Origin: an uncultured Chitinophaga sp.
GTDB taxonomy: Bacteria > Bacteroidota > Bacteroidia > Chitinophagales > Chitinophagaceae
Direction of reading: 5' to 3'
Assembly (NCBI RefSeq): GCF_902168175.1
Contig: NZ_CABHOU010000099.1
Coordinates: 1-64,000 of the forward strand
Length of the DNA: 64,000 bases
In this document: piece by piece, positions 35,787 to 44,578 of the stretch
Layout: each line of letters starts with the position of its first letter
Position numbering within the stretch: the first letter of the stretch is position 1
Position numbers and translations under genes: made by a program
Notes under the pieces: generated by a model
The model's input: only the letters and a program-made list of their open reading frames with translations
Databases searched by the model: none
Told to the model about the DNA's origin: nothing

Positions 35787-36454
35787 TGTTAAGAATGAAC
35801 ATTAACACGTATATAGACCATACCGTGCTTAAGCCGGTAACCACACTGGAAAATATTAAACAATTATGTATGGAAGCGGTAGAATACAGCTTTGCGGCTG
35901 TATGTGTACCGCCTCCGTACGTAAAAATAGCGGCTACTATGTTGGGCAGCACCAACGTTAAAGTAGCTACCGTTACCGGTTTCCCCTTCGGCTATTCGGC
36001 CCTGGAGGCTAAAGTGGCCGAAACAGTACTGGCGATAATAGACGGTGCAGATGAGATAGATATGGTAGCGAACCTGATCGCCATACGCAATGCCGACTGG
36101 GCTTATCTCGAAAAAGAAATAGGCACGATACTGCCCGTGGTGCGCAGTAAAAGCAAAGTGATAAAAGTGATCATCGAAAGTGGCATATTATTGGAGGAAG
36201 AGATACTCAAATGCTGCGAGATTTATGGCCGGTACGGGGTGGATTTTGTGAAGACCTCTACCGGGTACGCTGAGAAAGGCGCCAGCATAGAAGCTGTAAA
36301 GCTGATGAGGGCACACCTGCCGGCGAATGTGAAGATCAAAGCCAGCGGGGGAATCAGGACCTTCGAATTCGCCAAAGCGCTTGTTGAAGCCGGGGCCGAC
36401 CGTATTGGGGCCAGCGCCAGTGTAGACATCGTTAAGCAGGCAAATGCCATTTGA
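35786..36454 (+). CDS. deoC: Deoxyribose-phosphate aldolase
   Basis: Class I aldolase that cleaves 2-deoxyribose-5-phosphate to acetaldehyde and glyceraldehyde-3-phosphate in deoxynucleoside breakdown. The TIM barrel contains the Schiff-base Lys in DFVKTSTGYAEKGAS and a second conserved Lys in IKASGGIRT. The N-terminal YIDHTVLKP is typical. ATG 35786 overlaps the secA stop by one base; ATG 35795 (MNINTYIDHT) gives a more usual N-terminus. Translational coupling to secA is likely. There is no metabolic link between the two, so co-transcription is probably incidental. Confidence 0.95.
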   Translation: MLRMNINTYIDHTVLKPVTTLENIKQLCMEAVEYSFAAVCVPPPYVKIAATMLGSTNVKVATVTGFPFGYSALEAKVAETVLAIIDGADEIDMVANLIAIRNADWAYLEKEIGTILPVVRSKSKVIKVIIESGILLEEEILKCCEIYGRYGVDFVKTSTGYAEKGASIEAVKLMRAHLPANVKIKASGGIRTFEFAKALVEAGADRIGASASVDIVKQANAI

Positions 36455-36467
36455 TAATAAGAAAGAC

Positions 36468-36914
36468 ATGTATAAACTATTTTTCCTTGCTGCCATATTC
36501 TTACTCCCGGCAGCGGCCATTAAAGCACAGGACAACACCGTGGCCGACAACACCGGCTCCGTTAAAGTGGTGAAAGACAGCCGCATCGATGTGCTGGTAA
36601 AAAAACAGATCTACATTAACACCCTCGCTATCCGTAATCAGCCAGGCTTCCGCGTACAGGTAATTACCACCAACAAACGCAACGAAGCCAACGATGCCAA
36701 AGCCAGGGTTATGCAACTGTTTCCCGACTACCGCACGTACATCGATTACCAGGCGCCCTATTTCAAAGTGAGGATTGGCGACTTCAGGAGCCGCGATGAA
36801 GCAACGGAACTGCGGAACAAATTAACTAACCAGTTTGCCGGAGGCGTATTTGTGGTACCTGCCATCATAAACGTTAGTCCGGATAAAGAACTATCGAATG
36901 AAGAACCGTATTAA
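36468..36914 (+). CDS. SPOR-domain exported protein
   Basis: A 149-aa exported protein. I chose ATG 36468 (MYKLFFLAAIF) since it starts a signal peptide ending AIKAQ; the longer frame overlaps deoC. The C-terminal half (about 65-140) is a SPOR domain: GFRVQVITTNKRNEANDAK, YFKVRIGDFRSRDEA and VFVVPAIIN. SPOR domains bind denuded peptidoglycan glycan strands at division sites. The gene overlaps the next one by 17 bp, so the four genes from secA read as one unit. Confidence 0.88.
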   Translation: MYKLFFLAAIFLLPAAAIKAQDNTVADNTGSVKVVKDSRIDVLVKKQIYINTLAIRNQPGFRVQVITTNKRNEANDAKARVMQLFPDYRTYIDYQAPYFKVRIGDFRSRDEATELRNKLTNQFAGGVFVVPAIINVSPDKELSNEEPY

Positions 36915-38073
36915 AGCCCTTGCCGCAGCATATGCAAACGACCTTATAGCCGTAAGGCAACATATACACGCTCATCCCGAGTTATCTTTCCAGGAACACG
37001 AAACATCCGCATTCATCCAACGCAAGCTGGATGAATTTGGCGTTAAATACCAGGCCGGTGTAGCCGGTACCGGTATTGTTGCGTTAATCGAAGGAAAGAA
37101 CCCGTCTAAGAAAGTAATTGCCCTCCGGGCAGATATCGATGCGCTGCCCATAGTGGAAGCCAATGATGTGGCCTATAAATCACAGAACACTGGCATAATG
37201 CACGCCTGCGGGCACGATGTACATACATCGGTAGTACTAGGTGCGGCGAGGATATTACAGCAGGTAAGGGACGAATTTGAGGGTACTGTAAAAATACTGT
37301 TCCAGCCAGGTGAAGAAAAGCACCCCGGCGGTGCCAGTCTGATGATCAAAGACGGCGCACTGGAAAACCCGAAACCCGATGCTATATTGGGCCTGCACGT
37401 ACACCCTAACATGGAAGTAGGCAACCTGGGCTTCCGTGCCGGTAAATACATGGCCAGTGCCGATGAGATCTACATCACCGTAAAAGGCAAAGGCGGTCAT
37501 GCCGCTGCGCCACACCTTACGGCCGATACCATCCTCATTGCCTCGCACCTGGTAGTAAGCCTGCAACAGATCATCAGCCGCAACAACAACCCCTTCTCCC
37601 CTTCGGTATTATCTATATGTGCCTTCAATGGTGGCTTTACAACGAACGTGATACCCAGTGAGGTAAAACTGATGGGCACCTTCCGCGCTATGGACGAAGT
37701 GTGGCGATTTAAGGCGCACGAGCTGATATACAAACAAGCCCGCGAACTGGTGCATGCCATGGGAGCGGAAATAGATATAGACATCCTGGTGGGTTATCCT
37801 GTTGTGGACAACAATGAGGCTGTAACCACCAAAGCCCGTGCCTTCGCAGAGGATTATATGGGTAAAGATCATGTACAGGAAACAGAATTAAGAATGGGAG
37901 CAGAAGATTTCGCGTTCTATTCACAGGTAATACCCGCGTGCTTCTTCCGACTGGGCACTGCTAACAAAGAAGCCGGTATCACATCCGGCGTACATACGCC
38001 TACGTTTAATGTAGACGAACGGGCGATTGAAATAGGCATGGGTACCATGGCCTACTTAGCTACACAATTTTAA
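36898..38073 (+). CDS. M20-family amidohydrolase (N-acyl-amino-acid/hippurate hydrolase type)
   Basis: A 391-aa cytoplasmic dimetal peptidase-like enzyme. Metal ligands are visible in MHACGHDVH (H102-H109, with Cys 104 and His 106), PGEEKHPGG (about 137-145, Glu pair), and GLHVHPN. The dimerisation domain has GKGGHAAAPH. The late His ligand lies in SGVHTPTFNVDE. The family removes acyl groups from amino acids such as hippurate, indole-acetyl conjugates or N-acetyl-diaminopimelate. It is the last gene of the secA unit and starts inside the SPOR gene. Confidence 0.93.
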   Translation: MKNRIKALAAAYANDLIAVRQHIHAHPELSFQEHETSAFIQRKLDEFGVKYQAGVAGTGIVALIEGKNPSKKVIALRADIDALPIVEANDVAYKSQNTGIMHACGHDVHTSVVLGAARILQQVRDEFEGTVKILFQPGEEKHPGGASLMIKDGALENPKPDAILGLHVHPNMEVGNLGFRAGKYMASADEIYITVKGKGGHAAAPHLTADTILIASHLVVSLQQIISRNNNPFSPSVLSICAFNGGFTTNVIPSEVKLMGTFRAMDEVWRFKAHELIYKQARELVHAMGAEIDIDILVGYPVVDNNEAVTTKARAFAEDYMGKDHVQETELRMGAEDFAFYSQVIPACFFRLGTANKEAGITSGVHTPTFNVDERAIEIGMGTMAYLATQF

Positions 38074-38092
38074 GAGCTTCTTATAAAAACAA

Positions 38093-38118
38093 AACCGGCG
38101 GTGAGAACACTGCCGGTT
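38093..38118. terminator. Terminator between convergent M20 and TlpA-like genes
   Basis: AACCGGC (38093-38099) pairs with GCCGGTT (38112-38118), extended by GTG/CAC. The U-tract is better on the minus strand (TTTTGTTTTTAT). Confidence 0.7.
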
Positions 38119-38156
38119 ATTGTGATGATCTATATTATTGCTTTACATACATTAAG

Positions 38157-39641
38157 CTATTTCAAATTTCCGAGTGCCTTATCCAGGGCTGCTGCAATCT
38201 CATTCTCTTCCGCGGCTCTCGGTGCATTATTGTCAATAATGATGCCATACTCATCTATTAACACGTAATGCGGAATGCCATTTACACCATAGGCCTGACA
38301 TACAGGATGTTTTGTCCATCCCTCGGCAATAAGATTGATACCATCGAGCTTTAACTCCTTCAAACTTTTCTTCCACTCCTGTTCATTGGAGTCAACACAT
38401 ACGTTCACAAATAACACGTTTTTTCCTTTGTACTTCGCATGCAGGGCCGGTACTTTATTTTCGATATCGTAAATACAGGGGCCGCAGTTCACTCCCCAGA
38501 AGTCCAGGTATATTACTTTACCACGCAGGCTTTTCAGGCTCACCATTTTACCCGACGCATCTTTCAGGAGGAAGTCCGGCGCAGGTTTGCCAGGCGTGAG
38601 TTTGATCACCCGTTTGTGATAAGCGATCAGTGAATCGCGGATAACGGGTACCTGTACGGCGAGCATAAAGTCGGCATAAGCGCGTTCGGACTCGGCAAAA
38701 GTATAATGCTGGTAGGAGAATTTGATCGCCGTCATCGCCAGCCAGTCGCGTACCATGGTGAAGCCGGTGCTGTACATCGCTTTGATGTAATCATTGTAGC
38801 CAGGTTCAAAGGGTAAAGGGGCAGTGCCGTTATCGTACACCAGGTTGATGCCATCGTCAAACGTCCGTTTAGCGTCGAAACGAACATAATCGAACATAAA
38901 ATCGCGGCATTCCTTCGACCACTTAAAGTGTGTGTAATTGAGCGATTTATACGCATCGAAACCTGGTACCAGTTTCTCCCATCCTTCCACCATGCCTGCC
39001 GACCGGGTAAATGCCAACGGGTACTTTAAACGGCCGCCATACGACTTCATGGTTCCGAGGAAGCGGTAGTACAGATCGGCCACTATCTTTTCCGTATGGG
39101 CTGTACGGGGTGCAGAAAGCACATCGAACATTATATCATTGTACATGGCATTGATCTTTACGGCTTTCAGAGAGTCGTTCCCTTCATTGTACCCGCCAAA
39201 GCCCCGCTGCATGTTGATATAAGGCATCAGGTAAGCATCGAGTTTTTGCATGAGCGCAGCTTCCTTTGTCCGTTCGGCATTAGCCCCGGTTACCTGTAAG
39301 CTGGCAGTGATGTTTTTTGCATCCCAGTTAACCAACAAGGTATCGCCCGGTACAGCAAACTGCATGTGAGGGACCGAGTCCATCGCGAATATCACCTCCG
39401 CCAGGCCGGTAGTGTTAAAGGTGTAAGTAAAGTTACCCTCCTTGTCGATCTTTACGTCCAGCCGGTTCTGCGATAACAGGTCGCAAGTCATCAGCCCCCA
39501 GGTTTTACTGGTGTTATTGGTGATGTGGCCCTTAATAACAACAGGTTTCACCGCCCTGGCATTATCATGGGCCTGCGGGCCCTGCGCCTGTAAAGCAACT
39601 GGCAATAAAGTAACAAAGAGAAACAGCGCTATCTTTTTCAT
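38157..39641 (-). CDS. TlpA-like thioredoxin-fold lipid/periplasmic protein
   Basis: An exported 494-aa thiol-disulfide oxidoreductase with signal peptide 1-19. The N-terminal part is a DUF4369-like beta domain (VVIKGHITNNTSKTWG), then a helical middle, then an AhpC-TSA/Redoxin domain from about 350 (KPAPDFLLKDASGK) with the redox-active C386-G-P-C389 in FWGVNCGPCIYD. The cis-Pro loop reads GIPHYVLID. Such proteins in Bacteroidota reduce periplasmic disulfides or maintain envelope redox state. It is monocistronic; a hairpin separates it from the next minus-strand operon. Confidence 0.92.
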   Translation of the reverse strand: MKKIALFLFVTLLPVALQAQGPQAHDNARAVKPVVIKGHITNNTSKTWGLMTCDLLSQNRLDVKIDKEGNFTYTFNTTGLAEVIFAMDSVPHMQFAVPGDTLLVNWDAKNITASLQVTGANAERTKEAALMQKLDAYLMPYINMQRGFGGYNEGNDSLKAVKINAMYNDIMFDVLSAPRTAHTEKIVADLYYRFLGTMKSYGGRLKYPLAFTRSAGMVEGWEKLVPGFDAYKSLNYTHFKWSKECRDFMFDYVRFDAKRTFDDGINLVYDNGTAPLPFEPGYNDYIKAMYSTGFTMVRDWLAMTAIKFSYQHYTFAESERAYADFMLAVQVPVIRDSLIAYHKRVIKLTPGKPAPDFLLKDASGKMVSLKSLRGKVIYLDFWGVNCGPCIYDIENKVPALHAKYKGKNVLFVNVCVDSNEQEWKKSLKELKLDGINLIAEGWTKHPVCQAYGVNGIPHYVLIDEYGIIIDNNAPRAAEENEIAAALDKALGNLK

Positions 39642-39672
39642 GTTGATTATTAGGTTTTAAGTCTGGCATTGG

Positions 39673-39707
39673 GGCCTGGCAAAGAACATAGTAATTCCTG
39701 CCAGGCC
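39673..39707. terminator. Hairpin between the GntR operon and the TlpA-like gene
   Basis: GGCCTGGCA (39673-39681) pairs perfectly with TGCCAGGCC (39699-39707). The T-tail is weak on both strands, so it may be a processing site rather than a strong terminator. Confidence 0.5.
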
Positions 39708-39779
39708 TTTGCGCCTGGTTAACAATAGTTATGGATGTTGATTAATGGTGTTTTAGAATGGTCGTAAGGAGGCGGTTGG

Positions 39780-40532
39780 TTATTGATTTTTATTGATAAA
39801 TTCCTGTAACTCTGCGGCGCCGCCCGATAACTCTATGCGAGCCGTACTATCCACACGCTCCGGCTTCAGCTTAGGCGCCATATCGTTTTCCAAAGCCAGT
39901 TTACTGAGCGGCCCAAGCAGGTATCCTACGCTTTTTACACCAGGCATGCTATTGAGTTTCGCTTTGGCATTATTGCTAATGGCAAGGCGCAGGCGGGGCG
40001 TTTCCAGGTCGGTGAACTCGGCTTCACACCCGGAAATTTCTGCACTGATACTGTCTGTCGTTTTAAAACCACTCACTTTAAAGTAACCGCCATTATTTAA
40101 AATAAGGCCTTTAACATCTGGCAGGCCTATAATGGCAAGTGTGGCCACATATGGAACTTCTGCATAGTATTCAGAACGCAGTTTTATAAAGAGGGTATCG
40201 TTTTTAACCTGCCGTTTTATCAGCGTGTCGACCTGGGTATTTACTTCTATTTTATACGTATTATCTTTTACGATTGAAAACGGCAAACGCCTCGGGTACA
40301 TTGGGTCTGAACTAATGTAAGCCGCGCTGGGGGCAGATACAGAACCATCTATCACTACATAGTGAAAAGGCTGTAATAGCTCACTTTTCATATGCTGATC
40401 AAAAATACTGATGTTGTGCGGCACATAAAAGCTGCCCGCAAGATAAGTCCTGACCATTAACCAGTGATATACTACTACAGCCAGCGGCAGGCTGAGGCAG
40501 AATACCAGTATTAATATATTGCTCTTTTTCAT
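39780..40532 (-). CDS. Membrane-anchored beta-rich protein, DUF2807-like
   Basis: A 250-aa protein with one N-terminal membrane anchor (about 7-27) and a predicted periplasmic domain rich in short beta strands (LKGLILNNGGYFKVSG, SISAEISGCEAEF, LRLAISNNAKAKL), which suggests a right-handed beta-helix of the DUF2807/GIN type. The resemblance is weak and based on pattern only. It is the last gene of the GntR-ABC operon, 9 bp after gntR. The ABC pair and this protein may act in envelope stress or export, but nothing in the sequence names the substrate. Confidence 0.7.
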   Translation of the reverse strand: MKKSNILILVFCLSLPLAVVVYHWLMVRTYLAGSFYVPHNISIFDQHMKSELLQPFHYVVIDGSVSAPSAAYISSDPMYPRRLPFSIVKDNTYKIEVNTQVDTLIKRQVKNDTLFIKLRSEYYAEVPYVATLAIIGLPDVKGLILNNGGYFKVSGFKTTDSISAEISGCEAEFTDLETPRLRLAISNNAKAKLNSMPGVKSVGYLLGPLSKLALENDMAPKLKPERVDSTARIELSGGAAELQEFINKNQ

Positions 40533-40541
40533 GTTGTCGGT

Positions 40542-40916
40542 TTAGGGATTTGAGTGTTGCGCTTTAAAAGCATCGTACCGTTCTTTGAGCTCATCGAGCT
40601 CGATGCCCAGCAAGTGGATCTTATGGAAAAATGCGGGCAGCTCTTCCTGCAAAAACTGGTTACGACGCTGGCCGTTCAGCTTCTGCAAAGCATCTTCGCT
40701 GATATAATAACCTAACCCGCGTTTGGTATAAATAATGCCCTGCTGTTGCAGGTGTTCATAAGATCGCATCACCGTATTTGGATTTACTTCGAGTGTAACT
40801 GCCAGCTCCCGTACCGAAGGCGCCCTGTCCTCCGGCTTCAACTGCCCGGTTTGCACGCGGTCGCATACATAATCGGCAATCTGGAGATAGATGGCTTGTG
40901 ACTGATTAAATTGCAT
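40542..40916 (-). CDS. GntR-family regulator, YtrA subfamily
   Basis: A short 124-aa transcription factor. ATG 40916 (MQFNQSQAIYLQIADYV) matches the family start; the longer frame runs into the permease gene. The winged HTH (about 10-75) has APSVRELAVTLEVNPNTVMRSYEHLQQQGIIYTKRG, in two parts, and a short helical tail replaces the usual effector domain, as in YtrA regulators. These act as repressors on a palindromic operator, here almost certainly the 24-bp perfect palindrome at 42658-42681 ahead of the operon. It lies between the permease and the anchor-protein genes. Confidence 0.92.
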   Translation of the reverse strand: MQFNQSQAIYLQIADYVCDRVQTGQLKPEDRAPSVRELAVTLEVNPNTVMRSYEHLQQQGIIYTKRGLGYYISEDALQKLNGQRRNQFLQEELPAFFHKIHLLGIELDELKERYDAFKAQHSNP

Positions 40917-40933
40917 AACTTCTGTTTGGGATG

Positions 40934-41797
40934 TTAGAGTTCCTGTTCCTTTAACTTCAGCCAGGCGATGCAGATAAGCAATACCGGCAGCAGGAACAGT
41001 ATGCACATGGCCAATACGTATTTTCCTCCGTTTAGTTGTACGCTTACGGAGCTGCTGTTCACCATCGGCGACGTTAAATCGCGAATCCTGAAATCTATCA
41101 GCACCTGCATGTCCTTAAAGGGAGTTCCTCCATACGATCTTGCTCCTATTGGCTCCTGCCGGAAATGTTCCAGGTAAGGGGCGATGTTTTCCGGGATACG
41201 GTTATTCAGTAATTTCTTCATCATCGGCTCGGCGCTTATCACACCGAGGAACATCACAGCGCAGGCAATGGAGAGGGCTACCGGGAAAACATAACGTCTG
41301 AACGTGGCAGAACAAACAAGTACAAATGCCAGCACCAGCTCCACAAAGAAAAAGGTCATTAAAACTTCCCGGAAGGTGTAACTGGTAAAATGATTCGCAT
41401 GCCTCGTAAAATTCCGCTCTATGGTTAGGACTGTATTGGTCGCCAGGAACCAGACACCCAGGTATACCAGCGGAAAAATGAGCATCAGGTAAGTGATGGC
41501 TACCGCCAGCTTCTCTGTCGCAGAAGCAGGCAACATCAGCGCCCCAATACCTTCCGCCTTATGATGATACCGTTTTAAGATCGTTGACCCATACGCAAGA
41601 CCACATAAAAGAAGCCCGATTACGAGTATACCATCCTGTCCGCCGGTTTGCAGTCCCGTATCATCGGAAAAAGCGATACCCGTCATCAGCACGAGCATAC
41701 CCAGTGCTATGGCCAGTGTAGCGAGGATGTAGAGCTTCCTGTTCTCCACCCACTGTTTGATAAATAATTTCCGGAATCTGTATAATGAAAAGTTCAT
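40934..41797 (-). CDS. ABC-2-type transporter permease subunit
   Basis: A 287-aa inner-membrane protein with six hydrophobic helices (about 23-43, 58-75, 98-120, 147-168, 175-196, 262-282). The helices are split by an extracytoplasmic loop. Together with the ATPase 10 bp upstream it forms an export ABC system of the kind found next to YtrA-type regulators. Its substrate is unknown; related operons respond to cell-wall antibiotics or to loss of electron transport. Confidence 0.85.
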   Translation of the reverse strand: MNFSLYRFRKLFIKQWVENRKLYILATLAIALGMLVLMTGIAFSDDTGLQTGGQDGILVIGLLLCGLAYGSTILKRYHHKAEGIGALMLPASATEKLAVAITYLMLIFPLVYLGVWFLATNTVLTIERNFTRHANHFTSYTFREVLMTFFFVELVLAFVLVCSATFRRYVFPVALSIACAVMFLGVISAEPMMKKLLNNRIPENIAPYLEHFRQEPIGARSYGGTPFKDMQVLIDFRIRDLTSPMVNSSSVSVQLNGGKYVLAMCILFLLPVLLICIAWLKLKEQEL

Positions 41798-41807
41798 GAA
41801 GGTAGGT

Positions 41808-42644
41808 TTAGTGATTAAACATTGAAAGCACCTGCTGTTTCTCGGTCATCAGGGCATTGAAGAACATTTCCATATCAATCTTCGAAGCCACTCCTGAATG
41901 ATTGGGCGCTACAACCGCATAACCTTTAAGGGCACCTTCGTAGTAAATGGGCGATTGTACTTCTTCCAGCGAAAAGCTGTGGGTAAAAAGGAGTTTATCT
42001 GCGATCGCGTCTACCGACTGATTAAATAGAATGCGACTCTCGTCCACCACCAGGATGTTGTCGATCAGGTTATCGAGGTCTTTTACCTGGTGGGTACTCA
42101 TGATCATGAGCTGATCGTCCTGCAGGGTACCGGCAATGACCTTGCGAAACTGCCGTTTGGAAGGGATATCGAGGCCGTTGGTAGGTTCATCCAATAGCAA
42201 CACCTTTACCCGGGTAGCCAAAGCAAAAGCGATCATCACTTTTTTGGCCTGGCCAAAACTCAGCCGGCTCAGTCGGTTCTTTGGCGTTACTTCAAAAGCT
42301 TCGAGGTACTGGTGAAACGCCTGGCTGTCAAAATCCGGGTAAAAGGCACCGTTCAACTTTACAAACTCCGGGATGGTCAAGTCCGGCACCCGGAACTCTT
42401 CCGGCAGCAGGAATATCTGCTGTAAAAAAGCCGGCTGGCGTTTGCCGGGGGTAAAGTCCAGCACGCGGGCCTTGCCGGTTTTAGGAAACAGCAAACCGCT
42501 GATCAGGTGCAACAGGCTGCTTTTTCCCGCACCATTCCTTCCAAGAAGGCCGTAAATGCGGCCAGGCTGCAAGCTGAGATGGATGTTCTCCAGTACAGGG
42601 CTATCTTTCCGATAGTAAAAACTGAGGTGGTCAAGGGAAATCAT
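41808..42644 (-). CDS. ABC transporter ATP-binding subunit
   Basis: A 278-aa ATPase. Walker A GLLGRNGAGKSSLL (near 33-46), a degenerate signature LSFGQAKKVMIAF in place of LSGGQ, Walker B VLLLDEPTNGLD, and the switch His in IMSTHQVKD are all present. First gene of the minus-strand operon, 14 bp from the GntR operator. The signature LSFGQ is found in ABC-2 exporters with CcmA/YtrB-like ATPases. It drives the neighbouring permease. Confidence 0.95.
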   Translation of the reverse strand: MISLDHLSFYYRKDSPVLENIHLSLQPGRIYGLLGRNGAGKSSLLHLISGLLFPKTGKARVLDFTPGKRQPAFLQQIFLLPEEFRVPDLTIPEFVKLNGAFYPDFDSQAFHQYLEAFEVTPKNRLSRLSFGQAKKVMIAFALATRVKVLLLDEPTNGLDIPSKRQFRKVIAGTLQDDQLMIMSTHQVKDLDNLIDNILVVDESRILFNQSVDAIADKLLFTHSFSLEEVQSPIYYEGALKGYAVVAPNHSGVASKIDMEMFFNALMTEKQQVLSMFNH

Positions 42645-42657
42645 ATGCTTTTGATTT

Positions 42658-42681
42658 ACTGTACTAGTTAACTAGTACAGT
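42658..42681. promoter_or_regulatory. 24-bp perfect palindromic GntR/YtrA operator
   Basis: ACTGTACTAGTT followed by its exact inverse AACTAGTACAGT. It sits just downstream of the minus-strand -7 box at 42682-42690, covering the expected transcription start of the ABC operon, which encodes a YtrA-type regulator. Confidence 0.85.
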
Positions 42682-42690
42682 GCAAATGTA
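42682..42690 (-). promoter_or_regulatory. -7 box of the GntR-ABC operon (TACATTTGC)
   Basis: A perfect TAnnTTTG match on the minus strand, with a TTG about 18 bp further upstream as a -33 element. This is the best complete promoter in the window and abuts the operator palindrome. Confidence 0.65.
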
Positions 42691-43011
42691 TAACAATTTT
42701 GGAATGTACAAGAAGAATTTTTAGATCATTGTTATTCAGATAGTTAAATTGACTTATGTAGGAATCTGGAGGTGTATGGAGGTGTACTAGCGGACCTAAA
42801 TCGTGTTACGCTGTGAAGGCATACATGCGTAAATGATATTGTTGAATCCGTTGTCCGCGACCGCAGGGAAGCGATCCTTGTATGCAGTCCTGATGTTGGT
42901 TCGTTTTGTAGCGAAGGCGTACAGGATGTCCGGGGAGACCGATATGAACCTTGTCACCACTGAAGGAAGCGGCATCGGCGGGTTAACAGCCCTTTCTCCA
43001 CCGGTTATCAT

Positions 43012-43041
43012 AAAAAAAACCGGCCCTCTCACGAAGGCCGG
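43012..43041 (-). terminator. Terminator of glyA
   Basis: CCGGCC (43020-43025) pairs with GGCCGG (43036-43041). On the minus strand eight T follow the hairpin. It ends the glyA gene, which stops at 43067. Confidence 0.85.
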
Positions 43042-43066
43042 CAGTACATTATCGTTAAATGCTGTC

Positions 43067-44344
43067 CTACATTTCAGGATACAGCGGGAATTGTTTCATG
43101 AACTCGTTCACCTCGCCGCGCACTTTGGCGATCAGGGTATCATTGTCAGCATCTACCAGCAGGCGGTCGATCCAGTCAACGATGTTCGCCATATGATCTT
43201 CTTTCAGACCGCGGGTAGTGATAGCGGGAACACCTACACGGATACCCGAGGTAACAAACGGTGATTTATCATCGAAAGGCACCATGTTTTTGTTCACGGT
43301 GATATCCGCTTTCACCAGTACCTGTTCCGCTTTTTTACCGGAGATATTTTTGTTACGCAGGTCGATCAGGATCAGGTGGTTATCGGTACCGCCGGATACC
43401 ATCTGGTAACCTTTATTGAGGAATGCTTTAGCGAAAGCCTGTGAGTTACGGAGCATCTGCTTGGCATACACATCATACTCGTCGGTCAGAATTTCGAAGA
43501 ACGATACCGCTTTGGCAGCGATCACATGCTCCAGCGGGCCTCCCTGGATACCAGGGAATACAGCAGTATCGAGCAGGGAACTCATCATGCGGGTTTCACC
43601 TTTCGGGGTTTTAAGGCCGAATGGGTTTTCGAAGTCTTTGCCGAGCATAATCATACCGCCACGTGGACCACGAAGGGTTTTGTGGGTGGTAGTGGTTACG
43701 AAGTGGCAATGAGCAAAAGGCGAATTGAGGAGCCCTTTGGCGATGAGGCCTGCAGGGTGAGCAATATCCGCCAGTACAAAAGCACCAACTTTATCAGCTA
43801 TTTCGCGGATGCGTTTGTAGTCCCAGTCGCGGCTGTACGCAGAAGCGCCACACACGATCAGTTTTGGCTTTTCGGCCAGGGCTACCTGCTCCATGGTATC
43901 ATATTCAATAAGGCCGGTTTCTTTATTAACACCGTAGAAGAACGGCTGGTAGAGTTTACCAGAGAAGTTTACAGAAGAACCGTGTGTAAGGTGACCGCCC
44001 ATGCTCAGGTCGAGACCCAGGATTTTATCGCCGGGCTGGAGGATCGCCAGCATAACAGCAGCATTGGCCTGTGCGCCGGAGTGAGGCTGAACGTTGGCAT
44101 ATTCGCAGCCAAAGATCTGTTTAGCCCTGTCGATGGCCAGCTGTTCGCTGAGGTCCACCACTTCACAACCGCCGTAGTACCTGCGACCAGGATATCCTTC
44201 TGCGTACTTGTTGGTCATCACATTACCCATCGCCTGCATTACCTGGAGGCTGGTAAAGTTCTCAGAAGCAATCAGTTCAATGCCATGACGCTGTCTTTCC
44301 AGTTCCTGGCCAATGATATCGAATATTTGCTGGTCTCTTTGCAT
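43067..44344 (-). CDS. glyA: Serine hydroxymethyltransferase
   Basis: A PLP enzyme that converts serine and tetrahydrofolate to glycine and 5,10-methylene-THF. Hallmarks are [11 protein letters not shown] near the N-terminus, [15 protein letters not shown], the PHSGAQAN motif, [12 protein letters not shown], and the PLP-Lys in [15 protein letters not shown]. 425 aa is normal length. It is monocistronic with its own promoter box 17 bp before the ATG and a clear terminator. The long antisense frame across it (43526-44554) is a shadow. Confidence 0.98.
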   Translation of the reverse strand: MQRDQQIFDIIGQELERQRHGIELIASENFTSLQVMQAMGNVMTNKYAEGYPGRRYYGGCEVVDLSEQLAIDRAKQIFGCEYANVQPHSGAQANAAVMLAILQPGDKILGLDLSMGGHLTHGSSVNFSGKLYQPFFYGVNKETGLIEYDTMEQVALAEKPKLIVCGASAYSRDWDYKRIREIADKVGAFVLADIAHPAGLIAKGLLNSPFAHCHFVTTTTHKTLRGPRGGMIMLGKDFENPFGLKTPKGETRMMSSLLDTAVFPGIQGGPLEHVIAAKAVSFFEILTDEYDVYAKQMLRNSQAFAKAFLNKGYQMVSGGTDNHLILIDLRNKNISGKKAEQVLVKADITVNKNMVPFDDKSPFVTSGIRVGVPAITTRGLKEDHMANIVDWIDRLLVDADNDTLIAKVRGEVNEFMKQFPLYPEM

Positions 44345-44360
44345 GTGCTAAAATTTGCCC

Positions 44361-44369
44361 GCAAAATTA
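44361..44369 (-). promoter_or_regulatory. -7 box of glyA (TAATTTTGC)
   Basis: The minus strand reads TAATTTTGC, matching TAnnTTTG, 17 bp before the glyA ATG, which would give a very short leader. No clear -33 TTG was seen. Confidence 0.4.
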
Positions 44370-44578
44370 AACGTTATTTAATAGAAATGCTAATCCTAAA
44401 TTCTCTGAAAACCAGTTATACTGGCCCATCTCATATAGTCTTATTTTATATATTGCAGCCCTTTAGCTGCTATAGAAGGGTAGTTATTCATCAATTTATA
44501 GTAATTTCGGCCCGAATCAGTGATGAAGAGAGTCATTCTATCATACGCGCCTGAAAGCAGAACTAATCGAAATTGTAC

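Larger units (their letters stand above)
42645..43011. other. 367-bp gene-free interval with an unexplained short frame
   Basis: It holds the GntR operator and its promoter at the left edge. A minus-strand open frame of 78 codons (42796-43032) overlaps the glyA terminator and has no recognisable product, so I do not call it a gene. Nothing else is visible. Confidence 0.6.

Noticed and set aside
42796-43032. A 78-codon minus-strand open frame between glyA and the ABC operon
   Set aside because: It overlaps the glyA terminator, has no recognisable domain or promoter, and could be a relic of a lost gene. It is not called.
43526-44554. A 342-codon plus-strand open frame antisense to glyA
   Set aside because: It lies entirely opposite a clear serine hydroxymethyltransferase gene, its translation is rich in unusual residues and lacks motifs, and codon-third-position bias in glyA explains the open frame.
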